A stretch of DNA of 20,046 nt, from contig JAEYPE010000045.1 in the NCBI GenBank assembly GCA_023411035.1, positions 1 through 20,046 of the forward strand, given 5' to 3'. This DNA is from Pseudomonadota bacterium (GTDB taxonomy: Bacteria; Pseudomonadota; Alphaproteobacteria; Azospirillales; Azospirillaceae). The position numbers and the translations under genes were made by a program. Below the pieces are notes generated by a model that worked only from the letters and a program-made list of their open reading frames with translations, had not been told where the DNA came from and searched no databases. Below are positions 1-6,605 of the stretch, piece after piece (position 1 is the stretch's first letter; every line of letters begins with the position of its first letter).

Positions 1-185
1 TCTGCGAGGTCCACGTCGACACCATCGAAGGCTTCGGGTCGCTGCTGCGCTCCCGGCTGCGCCCGCACCGCGGCATCTCGCAGGAGAAGCTCGCCGTTTA
101 CCTGGGCTTCTTCCAATTCGTTCACAACGCCCGGCGGCGCGGTAAAGCCCTGCTCGGGGCCCTCGTCGCCGCACTGGTGACCTGA
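1..185 (+). CDS. IS1595/ISXO2-type transposase, C-terminal fragment (cut by window edge)
   Basis: The frame starting at base 3 is open to a TGA at 183-185 and gives the last 60 residues of a protein that begins outside the window. It contains HVDTIEGFGSLLRSRLR, then a YLGFFQFVHNARRRG segment. This matches the C-terminal block of IS1595/ISXO2-type DDE transposases as I remember it (HVNTIEG..SLLK...YL.EF.FR.N.R). The glutamate of TIEG is probably the third catalytic acid. The protein would cut and rejoin the ends of its insertion sequence. The reading frame is intact as far as can be seen, so the element may be complete to the left. I could not identify its right terminal inverted repeat with confidence in the sequence just after the stop. 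An alternative is a decayed IS copy. The family call rests on motif memory only. Confidence 0.7.
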   Translation, partial: CEVHVDTIEGFGSLLRSRLRPHRGISQEKLAVYLGFFQFVHNARRRGKALLGALVAALVT

Positions 186-335
186 CGCCCCTGTCACCAC
201 CCCAGAACCCCGGAAGAGTCTTCTTTTCTCCGTTCCCCTTTGACCACGCGAATCCATGACCATCTGTGCCGAGCCGGCCCGCTTCGGTCGCAGCGTAACC
301 GCGGCTACGCCGCATTCTACTTAGTTTTCTATAAA

Positions 336-392
336 GATTCGAAGAATCGGTTCTTGCGGCCAAGCCATAGGTTCTCTTTTTGTTCTTGAATC
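336..392. repeat. Inverted repeat in the AT-rich gap before the recombination genes
   Basis: The 294-bp gap from 186 to 479 holds no convincing gene. It contains arms GATTCGAAGAA (336-346) and TTCTTGAATC (383-392), which are complementary apart from one unpaired G, with 36 bases between them. The surrounding 310-450 stretch is clearly richer in A and T than the flanks and includes a TATAAA-like element near 330-335. The repeat may be an operator or a hairpin in the leader of the gene starting at 480, or it may lie in residual insertion-sequence DNA. No function can be assigned. Confidence 0.4.
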
Positions 393-479
393 CTGCATGT
401 TCGCAGCCCATATTCACGCTTCAGATTATGGTTAACGCGAGAGTGCTGCGAAGACGCATCAGACGGTAGCCAGAGACAC

Positions 480-1448
480 ATGAAAACGGCGGGGGCCGGC
501 AGGGGAATGGCGATTACGGACGCGCAGCGCGCCGCGCGGGCAGGGCGTATCGGGTCTTCCGACGCCACCCGCATCATGGCGGGCGACTGGCTGACTCTGT
601 GGCGCGAGAAGACCGGGCGCGCGGCGCCCGCCGACCTTGACCTCGTTCCCGCGGTGCAGATCGGCATCGCGACCGAGCATTTGCATCCCCGCTTCGTGGA
701 AAAGGCCACCGGCCTGCCCTGCGTGCCTGCGGAACGGACCTGGGTCCATCCGGAGCATGAGTGGATGGTCGCCCATCCCGATTTCCTGACTTGGGAGGGA
801 AAGGCGTCCGGCGGCGCTCCGGACACGGTCGTGGAGGCGAAATTCTCCGGCGGCTTCCAGACCGACGCGGAGTTGGCCCAGCGCTATCATTGGCAGGTTC
901 AGCACCAGCTCGTGGTGACCGGCCTGGACCGCGCCATGCTGTCCATCCTGCGCCCCACCGGCCACGCCCTGCTGCGCGTCCGGCGGCGGGAGGCCGACTG
1001 CGGGCGGCTGTTGGAGACGCTGGACGCCTTCTGGTGGCACGTTGCCAACGATGTGGAGCCCGGCGACCCGCTGCCCGCCGAAGCGCCGTCCTACGAGACG
1101 CGCCGGGTGGTGGACATGGCCCGGCACAACCGCTTCGCCGCCCTGGCCGCGGAACTGGTGGGCCGCCGCGCCGACGCCCTCGCCGTCCGGGAGGCGGAGG
1201 CCGCCCTGAAGGCGCTGATGCCCGCCGACGCGCGCATCGCCTTCGTGGCGGGGGATGAGCCGGGCCGCGGCCTGTACGTCGCCCGCGACCGCGAGGGACG
1301 GCTGTCGCTGCGCTACGGCGCGCCGCCCCGGCGGGCTCTGGATGCCGCCGAACCGTGGGAGCCCGCCATGGCCCTTCCGTCCCCTGACCCGAGCTTGGAC
1401 GCTGTTCTCAGCGGCGGCTGGGGTGAGGGGAGAGATGAACGCATCTGA
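480..1448 (+). CDS. YqaJ-type (lambda-exonuclease-like) recombinase nuclease
   Basis: This 322-residue protein carries the signature of YqaJ/lambda-exonuclease nucleases in its N-terminal two thirds. An RIGSSDAT block sits at residues 23-30. The putative metal-binding and catalytic residues are E66 (ATEH), D101 (HPD) and the E119-x-K121 pair (VVEAK). They are followed by a WQVQHQL helix at 138-144. Family members resect one strand of double-stranded DNA ends, giving single strands for an annealing partner. The next gene, 19 bp downstream, looks like such a partner. Residues from about 210 on have no features I recognise. The start is uncertain: ATG 480 has only a weak ribosome site, and ATG 507 (residue 10) has a purine run immediately before it. 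The protein is probably of phage origin. It could also be a domesticated host copy. Confidence 0.82.
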   Translation: MKTAGAGRGMAITDAQRAARAGRIGSSDATRIMAGDWLTLWREKTGRAAPADLDLVPAVQIGIATEHLHPRFVEKATGLPCVPAERTWVHPEHEWMVAHPDFLTWEGKASGGAPDTVVEAKFSGGFQTDAELAQRYHWQVQHQLVVTGLDRAMLSILRPTGHALLRVRRREADCGRLLETLDAFWWHVANDVEPGDPLPAEAPSYETRRVVDMARHNRFAALAAELVGRRADALAVREAEAALKALMPADARIAFVAGDEPGRGLYVARDREGRLSLRYGAPPRRALDAAEPWEPAMALPSPDPSLDAVLSGGWGEGRDERI

Positions 1449-1467
1449 TTGAGGGAACCCGACGACC

Positions 1468-2316
1468 ATGGGACGCATGAGCAAGACCGACACCGTCGCC
1501 GAAACCGAAAAGGCCGTCAGCAAGGCCGATCCGACGGTCGCGGCCCCGCAGGCCGCCGAGCAAGCCGCTGAGCAGGCTACCGAGCAGGCTACCGAGCAGG
1601 CCGAAGCCAAGGCGGGCACCCTGGACAACATGCATCTGTGGAACCTCCTGAAGCGGACGGACCCGAAGGCGACCAAGCCCTTCACCCGCAACGGCGGCTT
1701 CCGCGGCACCCAGATCGACCCGGCATGGCGCCTGATGATCATGACCGAGGTGTTCGGCCCGGTCGGCAAGGGCTGGGGCTATGAGCAGATGGACTGGACC
1801 ATTGCGGAGCGCATGGTCTTCATCTGCGCCCGTGTCTGGTACATCGACCCGGAGACGGGCGAGAAATGCTGGACCGGCCCGCAGTGGGGCGGCACGGAGA
1901 TGGTCCGCCGCCGCAACGGCATCGAGGCGCCCGACGATGAATGCTTCAAGATGTCGATGACCGATGCGCTGGGCAAATGCCTCGTCCAGCTCGGTCTGGC
2001 CGCCGACGTTCATATGGGGCAGTTCGACGACAGCAAGTACCGGGAGGAGGCGGAAGCCTTCTATGCCGCCAAGGCCAACCCGGACCTGCAACCCGCCGCC
2101 ATCGCCGCCTTCGAGGAGGAGATCCGCAAGCGTCTGGGCGCCTGCCTGGACCTGGACGACCTGGAGGAGCTGTGGCGGACCGGCGCCGGTTCCCGCCTGC
2201 GCGAGATCGGCACGGTGGACCGCGCGGCCCAGCACCGCATCACCGGCCTGTTCGCCCAGAAAAAGGCGGAAATCCTGAAGCGCGACGAAGAGGGCGGCGA
2301 TCTGGAGGCCGCCTGA
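1468..2316 (+). CDS. Putative phage-type single-strand annealing/recombination protein
   Basis: This 282-residue protein has three parts. Residues 1-50 are a polar, alanine- and glutamate-rich tail with short repeats. Residues 55-193 form a conserved-looking core. The C-terminal helical part is rich in charged residues. The core has the pattern LWNLLKRTDP at 57-66, IDPAWRLMIMTEVFGPVGKGW at about 83-103, and KMSMTDALGKCLVQLGLAAD at about 161-180. It resembles phage proteins grouped with Rad52-like annealing or recombination-function proteins, which pair complementary single strands. Its place just after a YqaJ-type nuclease fits the classic exonuclease plus annealing-protein pair. A GAGGGAA site at 1451-1457 precedes ATG 1468. 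ATG 1477 is an alternative start. The function is inferred from pattern memory and neighbourhood. Confidence 0.6.
   Translation: MGRMSKTDTVAETEKAVSKADPTVAAPQAAEQAAEQATEQATEQAEAKAGTLDNMHLWNLLKRTDPKATKPFTRNGGFRGTQIDPAWRLMIMTEVFGPVGKGWGYEQMDWTIAERMVFICARVWYIDPETGEKCWTGPQWGGTEMVRRRNGIEAPDDECFKMSMTDALGKCLVQLGLAADVHMGQFDDSKYREEAEAFYAAKANPDLQPAAIAAFEEEIRKRLGACLDLDDLEELWRTGAGSRLREIGTVDRAAQHRITGLFAQKKAEILKRDEEGGDLEAA
1558..1602 (+). repeat. Tandem 12-bp coding repeat (AEQA/TEQA)
   Basis: Near-identical 12-base units are arrayed inside the putative annealing-protein gene. Two exact copies of GAGCAGGCTACC lie at 1570-1581 and 1582-1593. They are flanked by a diverged unit at 1558-1569 and a partial one at 1594-1602. 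The units encode an EQA(A/T) repeat in the flexible N-terminal tail. Copy number changes would stay in frame. Confidence 0.85.
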
Positions 2317-2358
2317 GCCACGCCCACACCGCGGCGTGGAGGGGGAGAAGCCCTGCCG

Positions 2359-2670
2359 ATGACACCCGCAAGCACCACCACCGAACGTTCCCCCAGCGGT
2401 CTGTTCCGCATGAGCGCCTGGGAAGGCGAGATGGAGCGGACCTACCCCCAGCTTCCGCGCTGGTACTGGAACGAGGCGGAACGCCGGAAGCAGTACGCCC
2501 GTTGGGTCGAGGCGGAGGCGGAGTCGCTGGCCATGCGGCTGGCGGTCCTGCTCCGCCCCGACACCCCGGCGGACGCGGCGGGTCCGGCCCGCGCGCTGGT
2601 GGAATCGCTGGCCCGCGACGCCGAATGGGCGCGCAGCCTGGAAGAACGCCTGCTCCGCAACGCCGCCTGA
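2359..2670 (+). CDS. Hypothetical 103-residue protein in the recombination gene cluster
   Basis: I do not recognise this protein. It is 103 residues long, acidic to neutral, and probably mostly helical. Aromatic residues are concentrated at 29-47 (YPQLPRWYWNEAERRKQYA), and a charged Glu/Arg-rich helix closes the C-terminus. No membrane segment or signal peptide is visible. A GGAGGGGG run about 12 bases upstream of ATG 2359 supports the start. A second ATG at residue 18 is possible. It lies 42 bp after the putative annealing gene, in the same direction, and is probably co-transcribed with it. It could be an accessory phage protein. I see no motif that indicates an activity. Confidence 0.6.
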   Translation: MTPASTTTERSPSGLFRMSAWEGEMERTYPQLPRWYWNEAERRKQYARWVEAEAESLAMRLAVLLRPDTPADAAGPARALVESLARDAEWARSLEERLLRNAA

Positions 2671-2703
2671 TCTGGCAGCCTGTTTGGAAAGGAAAAACAC
2701 GCC

Positions 2704-3024
2704 ATGACGATCGAGGAGGTCCAGACCCGGCTGCGCGCGGCTCACGCCCGTATCGGGCATGAGGGCCGCTTCGCCCTGACGCTCACTCTGAACGGGACCG
2801 AGGAGGGCTACATCACCCACTGGTTCCGCCCCGACCCGCAAGCCTTCGAGGATTGCCGGGCGGTCGGTTCCGGCACCATCGCCGAATGCCTCGCCGCCCT
2901 CGACCGCTATGTGGAAACCTACCGGCGCCGGCCGACGCCGGAGGAGGTCGGGCGGACGCTCGGCCTGCCGGAGGCTCCCCCGCGCGCCCATCACGGCACG
3001 AGCTTCCTGATGGCCGCGGAGTAG
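2704..3024 (+). CDS. Hypothetical 106-residue protein at the end of the recombination cluster
   Basis: I do not recognise this protein. Its 106 residues include a short beta-like section (FALTLTLNGTEEGYITHW, about residues 22-39). A helix around ECLAALDRYVETY follows. The C-terminal part is proline-rich and ends in TSFLMAAE. There is no signal peptide or membrane segment. A GGAAAGGA ribosome site ends about 10 bases before ATG 2704, which supports translation. The gap from the preceding gene is 33 bp, so the four genes from 480 to 3024 probably form one unit. The mixed alpha/beta outline is typical of small phage accessory proteins. No function can be assigned. Confidence 0.6.
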   Translation: MTIEEVQTRLRAAHARIGHEGRFALTLTLNGTEEGYITHWFRPDPQAFEDCRAVGSGTIAECLAALDRYVETYRRRPTPEEVGRTLGLPEAPPRAHHGTSFLMAAE

Positions 3025-3114
3025 CCGGGCGCGGGCGTTGCGGCCATCTGGCCCGCTGACAGCCGCCCTCATGATCCGTAAGCTGCGGCTTTTCCAATCA
3101 GCGGAGCCGCTGCC

Positions 3115-3750
3115 ATGGATGGATCCGTTCTTGCCCTGTCGAGCATTCTCGGCGCCCTGGCCATCGGCGCGATCAGCCCCGGTCCCAGCTTCGTCCTGGT
3201 GGCGCGCACCTCCATCGCCGTGTCGCGCCGGGCCGGGCTGACCGCCGCCCTCGGGATGGGGGTTGGCGGCGTGGCCTTCGCCACCCTTGCCCTGCTCGGG
3301 CTCCATGCGCTGCTTACCCAGGTCGGGTGGCTCTATCTGGCGCTGAAGATCGCGGGCGGTCTCTACCTCGTCCATCTGGCGGTGCGGATCTGGCGGGCGG
3401 CGCCGGAACCCATCCGCGTTCCGGACGGGGCCGCTGAAGCCAGCGGCGCGCTCCGGTCCTTCTGGATCGGTCTGGCGACGCAGATCAGCAACCCGAAGAC
3501 CGCCATCGTCTATGGCAGCATCTTCGCGGCCCTTCTCCCGGCATCCCCGCCGGCCTGGATTCTGCTGGCCCTGCCGCCCGCCGTGTTCCTGGTTGAAACG
3601 GGCTGGTACGCCATCGTCGCCGTGGCTTTCTCCGCCGGACGTCCGCGCACCGCCTATCTGCGGTCCAAGGCGTGGATCGACCGGCTGGCGGCCTCCGTCA
3701 TCGGCGCGCTGGGGATTCGTCTGGTGGTCGAGGCGGCGAAGCCGACCTGA
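3115..3750 (+). CDS. LysE/RhtB-family amino-acid exporter
   Basis: This is a 211-residue inner-membrane protein, the usual size for the LysE/RhtB family, which exports amino acids or related small metabolites. The N-terminal hydrophobic segment runs into the family motif ISPGPSFVLVARTS at about 20-33. More membrane segments lie near 42-65, 70-92, 115-141 and 146-172, and a last one near 191-207. The second family hallmark, NPKTAIVYGSIFAALLP, is at 126-142. A GGAG at 3103-3106, 8 bases before ATG 3115, supports the start. The gene is separated by 90 bp from the recombination cluster and probably has its own promoter. It converges on tex. The substrate cannot be read from the sequence. Confidence 0.88.
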   Translation: MDGSVLALSSILGALAIGAISPGPSFVLVARTSIAVSRRAGLTAALGMGVGGVAFATLALLGLHALLTQVGWLYLALKIAGGLYLVHLAVRIWRAAPEPIRVPDGAAEASGALRSFWIGLATQISNPKTAIVYGSIFAALLPASPPAWILLALPPAVFLVETGWYAIVAVAFSAGRPRTAYLRSKAWIDRLAASVIGALGIRLVVEAAKPT

Positions 3751-3782
3751 AGCCCATTCCTGCGCACCATTTCCTGCACACG

Positions 3783-3816
3783 GGGCGGATGTCGAAATGC
3801 GCATCGGCATCCGCCC
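3783..3816. terminator. Strong hairpin between convergent lysE-like gene and tex
   Basis: Arms 3783-3795 and 3804-3816 pair over 13 bp (GGGCGGATG with CATCCGCCC, extended inward by four pairs including one G-T) around an 8-base loop. It sits in the 82-bp gap between two convergent stop codons. There is no T run on either strand, so it would have to act as a factor-assisted or GC-stem bidirectional terminator. Confidence 0.55.
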
Positions 3817-3832
3817 GTCGTGGCCGCGGGTC

Positions 3833-6208
3833 TCAGCGCTTCTTGCCGGCCTGCGCCCGTGCGAAGGCTTCGGCGAAGGCGCTGTTGATGGGCTCCGGCG
3901 CCTTGGCGGGTTTGGGTGCCGGCTTCGGGGCCGCAGCCTTTCCAGCACCGGCCTTGCCGGGCGGCGGGCCACGGCGGTCATCCCTGTTCCGGTCATCCCC
4001 ACGCTGGCCCTCGCCGCGTCCCTGGCCCTTCTCCGGGCGCGGGGCGGCGTCGGTCAGGCGCATGGTCAGGCCGATGCGCTTGCGGGGGATGTCCACCTCC
4101 AGCACCTTGACCTTCACGATGTCGCCGGCCTTCACGACCGTGTGCGGGTCCTTCACGAAGCTGGTCGAAAGCTGCGAGATGTGGACCAGACCGTCCTGGT
4201 GCACGCCGATGTCCACGAAGGCGCCGAAGGCGGTGACGTTGGTCACGACCCCTTCCAGCACCATGCCCGGCTGGAGGTCCTTCAGTTCCTCGACCCCTTC
4301 CTGGAAGGTGGCGGTCTTGAACTCGGGGCGCGGGTCGCGGCCCGGCTTCTCCAGCTCCTTCAGGATGTCTTCCACGGTCGGCACGCCGAACCGCTCGTCG
4401 GTGAAGTCCTCGGCGTTCAGGCCGCGCAGGAAGCGGGCGTCGCCGATGACGCTGCCCAGATCCTTGCCGGTCTTCTTCAGGATGCGCTCGACCAGCGGAT
4501 AGGCTTCGGGGTGAACGGCGGAGGTGTCCAGCGGGTTGTCACCCTCGCGGATGCGCAGGAAGCCGGCGGCCTGCTCGAAAGTCTTCGGGCCGAGGCGCGC
4601 CACGTCGAGCAACTGCCTGCGGGAGCGGAAGGCGCCGTTGCGGTCGCGATGCTCCACGATGTTGCGGGCGATGGTCTCGTTCAGGCCGGACACGCGGGTC
4701 AGCAACGGGACCGAGGCCGTGTTCAGGTCCACGCCCACCGCGTTCACGCAGTCCTCCACCACCGCGTCCAGCGAGCGGGCGAGCTTCCCGGCGGACACGT
4801 CGTGCTGGTACTGGCCGACGCCGATGGACTTCGGCTCGATCTTCACCAGCTCCGCCAGCGGGTCCTGAAGGCGGCGCGCGATGGAGACGGCGCCGCGCAG
4901 GCTGACGTCCAGCTTCGGGAACTCCGCGGCGGCGGTTTCGGAGGCGGAATAGACCGACGCGCCGGCCTCGCTGACCACCAGCTTGGTCAGCGTCAGTTCC
5001 GGATGCCGCTTGAACAGGTCGGCCACCAGCTTGTCCGTCTCGCGGCTGGCCGTGCCGTTGCCGATGGAGATCAGCTCCGCCTTGTGGCGCACCGCCAGCG
5101 CGGCGATGGTGGCGATGGAGCCGTCCCAATCGTTCTTCGGCTGGTGCGGGTAGATGGTGGCGGTGTCCACCAGCTTGCCCGTGGCGTCCACCACGGCGAC
5201 CTTCACGCCGGTGCGGATGCCGGGGTCCAGCCCGATGGTCGTGCGCGGACCGGCGGGGGCGGCCAGCAGCAGGTCATGCAGGTTGCGGGCGAAGACGCGG
5301 ATGGCCTCGTCCTCCGCGCGCTCCCGCAGGTCGCCCATCAGGTCGGTTTCGACATGCGGGCCGATCTTCAGCTTCCAGGTCCAGCGCACCACGTCGGACA
5401 GCCACTTGTCGGCGGGGCGGCCCTGGTCGCGGATGCCGGTGTGGGCGGCGATGGTGCGCTCCGCCGGGTGCGGCTGGCCGTCCTCCACCGGCAGGTCCAG
5501 GCGGATGTCCAGCACGCCCTGCGCCCGGCCGCGGAACAGCGCCAGCGCCCGGTGGGAGGGCACCTTCGCCCACGGCTCGTCGAACTCGAAGTAATCGGAG
5601 AACTTGGCGCCCTCCGCCCGCTTCTCCTCGATCACCTTGGAGGTGACGACGCCCTTGTCGGCCATGGAGGCGCGCAGCTTGCCGACCAGTTCGGCGTCCT
5701 CGCCGAAGCGCTCAACCAGGATGTGGCGGGCACCGTCCAGCGCGGCCTTGACGTCGGCCACACCCTTGTCGGCGCCGACGAAGGCGGCGGCCTCGGCGTC
5801 CGGCTGGCGGGACGGATCGGACAGCAGAAGGTCGGCCAGAGGCTCCAGCCCCGCTTCACGGGCGATCTGCGCCTTGGTCCGGCGCTTCGGCTTGTAGGGC
5901 AGGTAGAGGTCTTCCAGGCGCGTCTTGGTGTCGGCCTGACGGATCTGAAGCTCCAGCTCCGGCGTCAGCTTTCCCTGCTCCCGGACGGAGGAGAGGATGG
6001 ACTCCCGCCGTTCCTCAAGCTCCCGCAGGTAGGACAGGCGTTCTTCCAACGTGCGCAACTGCGTGTCGTCGAGCCCGCCCGTGGCTTCCTTGCGGTAGCG
6101 GGCGATGAAGGGAACGGTCGATCCTTCGTCGAGCAGCTTGATGGCCGAGGCGACCTGGGATTCGCGGACCGAAAGCTCGTCGGCGATGCGCTGGCTGATG
6201 GACGGCAT
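3833..6208 (-). CDS. tex: Tex, S1-domain RNA-binding transcriptional accessory protein
   Basis: This 791-residue protein matches Tex (E. coli homologue YhgF, about 770 residues) over its whole length. The N-terminal Tex block covers residues 1-200 and includes STVPFIARYRKEATGGLDD and LEDLYLPYKPKRRTKA. A YqgF/RuvC-like fold begins at about 323 with TTIGLDPGIRTGVKVAVVD. A helix-hairpin-helix region with VGVDLNTAS lies at about 491-560. An S1 RNA-binding domain runs from about 645 to 718 and includes VTAFGAFVDIGVHQDGLVHIS. The tail (about 720-791) is low-complexity and rich in Arg, Asp, Pro and Lys. Tex is a cytoplasmic RNA-binding factor linked to transcription; its exact role in this group is not clear. 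No good ribosome site lies close to ATG 6208, although the protein matches the family from its first residues. The gene is monocistronic here. Confidence 0.97.
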   Translation of the reverse strand: MPSISQRIADELSVRESQVASAIKLLDEGSTVPFIARYRKEATGGLDDTQLRTLEERLSYLRELEERRESILSSVREQGKLTPELELQIRQADTKTRLEDLYLPYKPKRRTKAQIAREAGLEPLADLLLSDPSRQPDAEAAAFVGADKGVADVKAALDGARHILVERFGEDAELVGKLRASMADKGVVTSKVIEEKRAEGAKFSDYFEFDEPWAKVPSHRALALFRGRAQGVLDIRLDLPVEDGQPHPAERTIAAHTGIRDQGRPADKWLSDVVRWTWKLKIGPHVETDLMGDLRERAEDEAIRVFARNLHDLLLAAPAGPRTTIGLDPGIRTGVKVAVVDATGKLVDTATIYPHQPKNDWDGSIATIAALAVRHKAELISIGNGTASRETDKLVADLFKRHPELTLTKLVVSEAGASVYSASETAAAEFPKLDVSLRGAVSIARRLQDPLAELVKIEPKSIGVGQYQHDVSAGKLARSLDAVVEDCVNAVGVDLNTASVPLLTRVSGLNETIARNIVEHRDRNGAFRSRRQLLDVARLGPKTFEQAAGFLRIREGDNPLDTSAVHPEAYPLVERILKKTGKDLGSVIGDARFLRGLNAEDFTDERFGVPTVEDILKELEKPGRDPRPEFKTATFQEGVEELKDLQPGMVLEGVVTNVTAFGAFVDIGVHQDGLVHISQLSTSFVKDPHTVVKAGDIVKVKVLEVDIPRKRIGLTMRLTDAAPRPEKGQGRGEGQRGDDRNRDDRRGPPPGKAGAGKAAAPKPAPKPAKAPEPINSAFAEAFARAQAGKKR

Positions 6209-6384
6209 GGAAAACCGGTGACTGGTGAATGGGAAGGGGGCCTCCTATAGCGCGAAGCAGGGCCGCCGGGCCAGTACGGATCTGGGAGAGGGGAGGTGAA
6301 GGGTGTCGGAGCCGCCTGCGCGAGTCGGGGGCCCCGGATCAGCAAAAAAGTATAGTTATGGAAAAAAATCCCTTCGTTTACTTT

Positions 6385-6400
6385 CTGTTAACCTTAACAG
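6385..6400. repeat. Perfect 7-bp inverted repeat CTGTTAA-CC-TTAACAG
   Basis: The 16-base element has two perfect 7-base arms and a 2-base centre. It could be the first hairpin of the proposed small RNA. Because the spacer is short, it could equally be a dimeric-repressor or activator operator between tex and hyfB. Confidence 0.6.
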
Positions 6401-6450
6401 GGCTACATCTTCCTCTGCAACTTGGTTGCGTTTCCTCCCGAACAGACTCC

Positions 6451-6482
6451 GGCGGCTCCCGAATTGGTGAGCCGCCTTTTTT
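6451..6482 (+). terminator. Intrinsic (Rho-independent) terminator
   Basis: A perfect 8-bp GC-rich stem, GGCGGCTC (6451-6458) with GAGCCGCC (6469-6476), has a 10-base loop and is followed directly by TTTTTT (6477-6482). This is a textbook rightward terminator. It lies 124 bases before the hyfB start and has no annotated gene ahead of it on its strand. Confidence 0.85.
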
Positions 6483-6533
6483 CTGTGCGCGTGGCGCCCA
6501 AGGCACGCACAGCCACAAGATGAGTGAGACAGA

Positions 6534-6563
6534 GTTTTTCCCCTTGCGTTCCCGGGGAGAAAC
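6534..6563 (+). promoter_or_regulatory. Hairpin in the hyfB leader covering the Shine-Dalgarno-like sequence
   Basis: GTTTTTCCCC (6534-6543) pairs with GGGGAGAAAC (6554-6563) over 10 bp with one G-U pair and a 10-base loop. The right arm is the only strong ribosome-binding-like sequence ahead of hyfB. The structure could hide it from ribosomes. The arm lies 42 bases before the proposed TTG start, which is too far for normal use, so its role is open. Confidence 0.4.
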
Positions 6564-6605
6564 ATCCTTACTGATTATGGGTCTAATCCATACGGATTCG
6601 CAACC

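Larger units (their letters stand above)
6352..6482 (+). ncRNA. Candidate small RNA or attenuator leader upstream of hyfB
   Basis: Reading rightward, a TATAGT-like -10 element (6352-6357) is followed by three ordered hairpins. These are CTGTTAA-CC-TTAACAG (6385-6400), GCAAC-TTG-GTTGC (6417-6429), and an 8-bp GC stem with six Ts (6451-6482). No protein-coding gene on this strand precedes the terminator inside the gap, so the transcript that it ends must start within the gap or come from further left. Either it is a stand-alone RNA of about 120 nt, or a prematurely terminated leader of the hyf operon. The 5' end is a guess, because no convincing -35 is visible. Confidence 0.45.
6209..6605. other. 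Long divergent intergenic region between tex and hyfB
   Basis: This 397-bp gap separates the divergent tex and hyfB genes and should hold promoters for both. The half nearest tex is GC-rich and shows nothing clear. From about 6343 it becomes AT-rich, with A runs and a TATAGT element. It then holds two short inverted repeats, a strong intrinsic terminator reading rightward, and a hairpin just before hyfB. I see no convincing sigma-54 site of the GG-N10-GC type with the usual flanks, although such promoters drive E. coli hyf. Open frames through this stretch run on into hyfB in the wrong frame and look spurious. Confidence 0.7.

Noticed and set aside
459..4002. Long minus-strand frames opposite the recombination genes and the LysE-like gene
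   Set aside because: They are rich in Arg, Gly, Pro and Gln, lack domains, and mirror genes with good ribosome sites and family motifs on the plus strand.
3512..6250. A 912-codon open frame on the plus strand opposite tex
   Set aside because: It is antisense to a full-length, well-conserved tex. Its composition reflects the GC-rich third positions of tex, and it has no recognisable domain.
6485..6510. A possible sigma-54 promoter ahead of hyfB
   Set aside because: The bases show a GG and a GC at roughly suitable distance but not the TGGCAC and TTGC hexamer contexts expected of such promoters.
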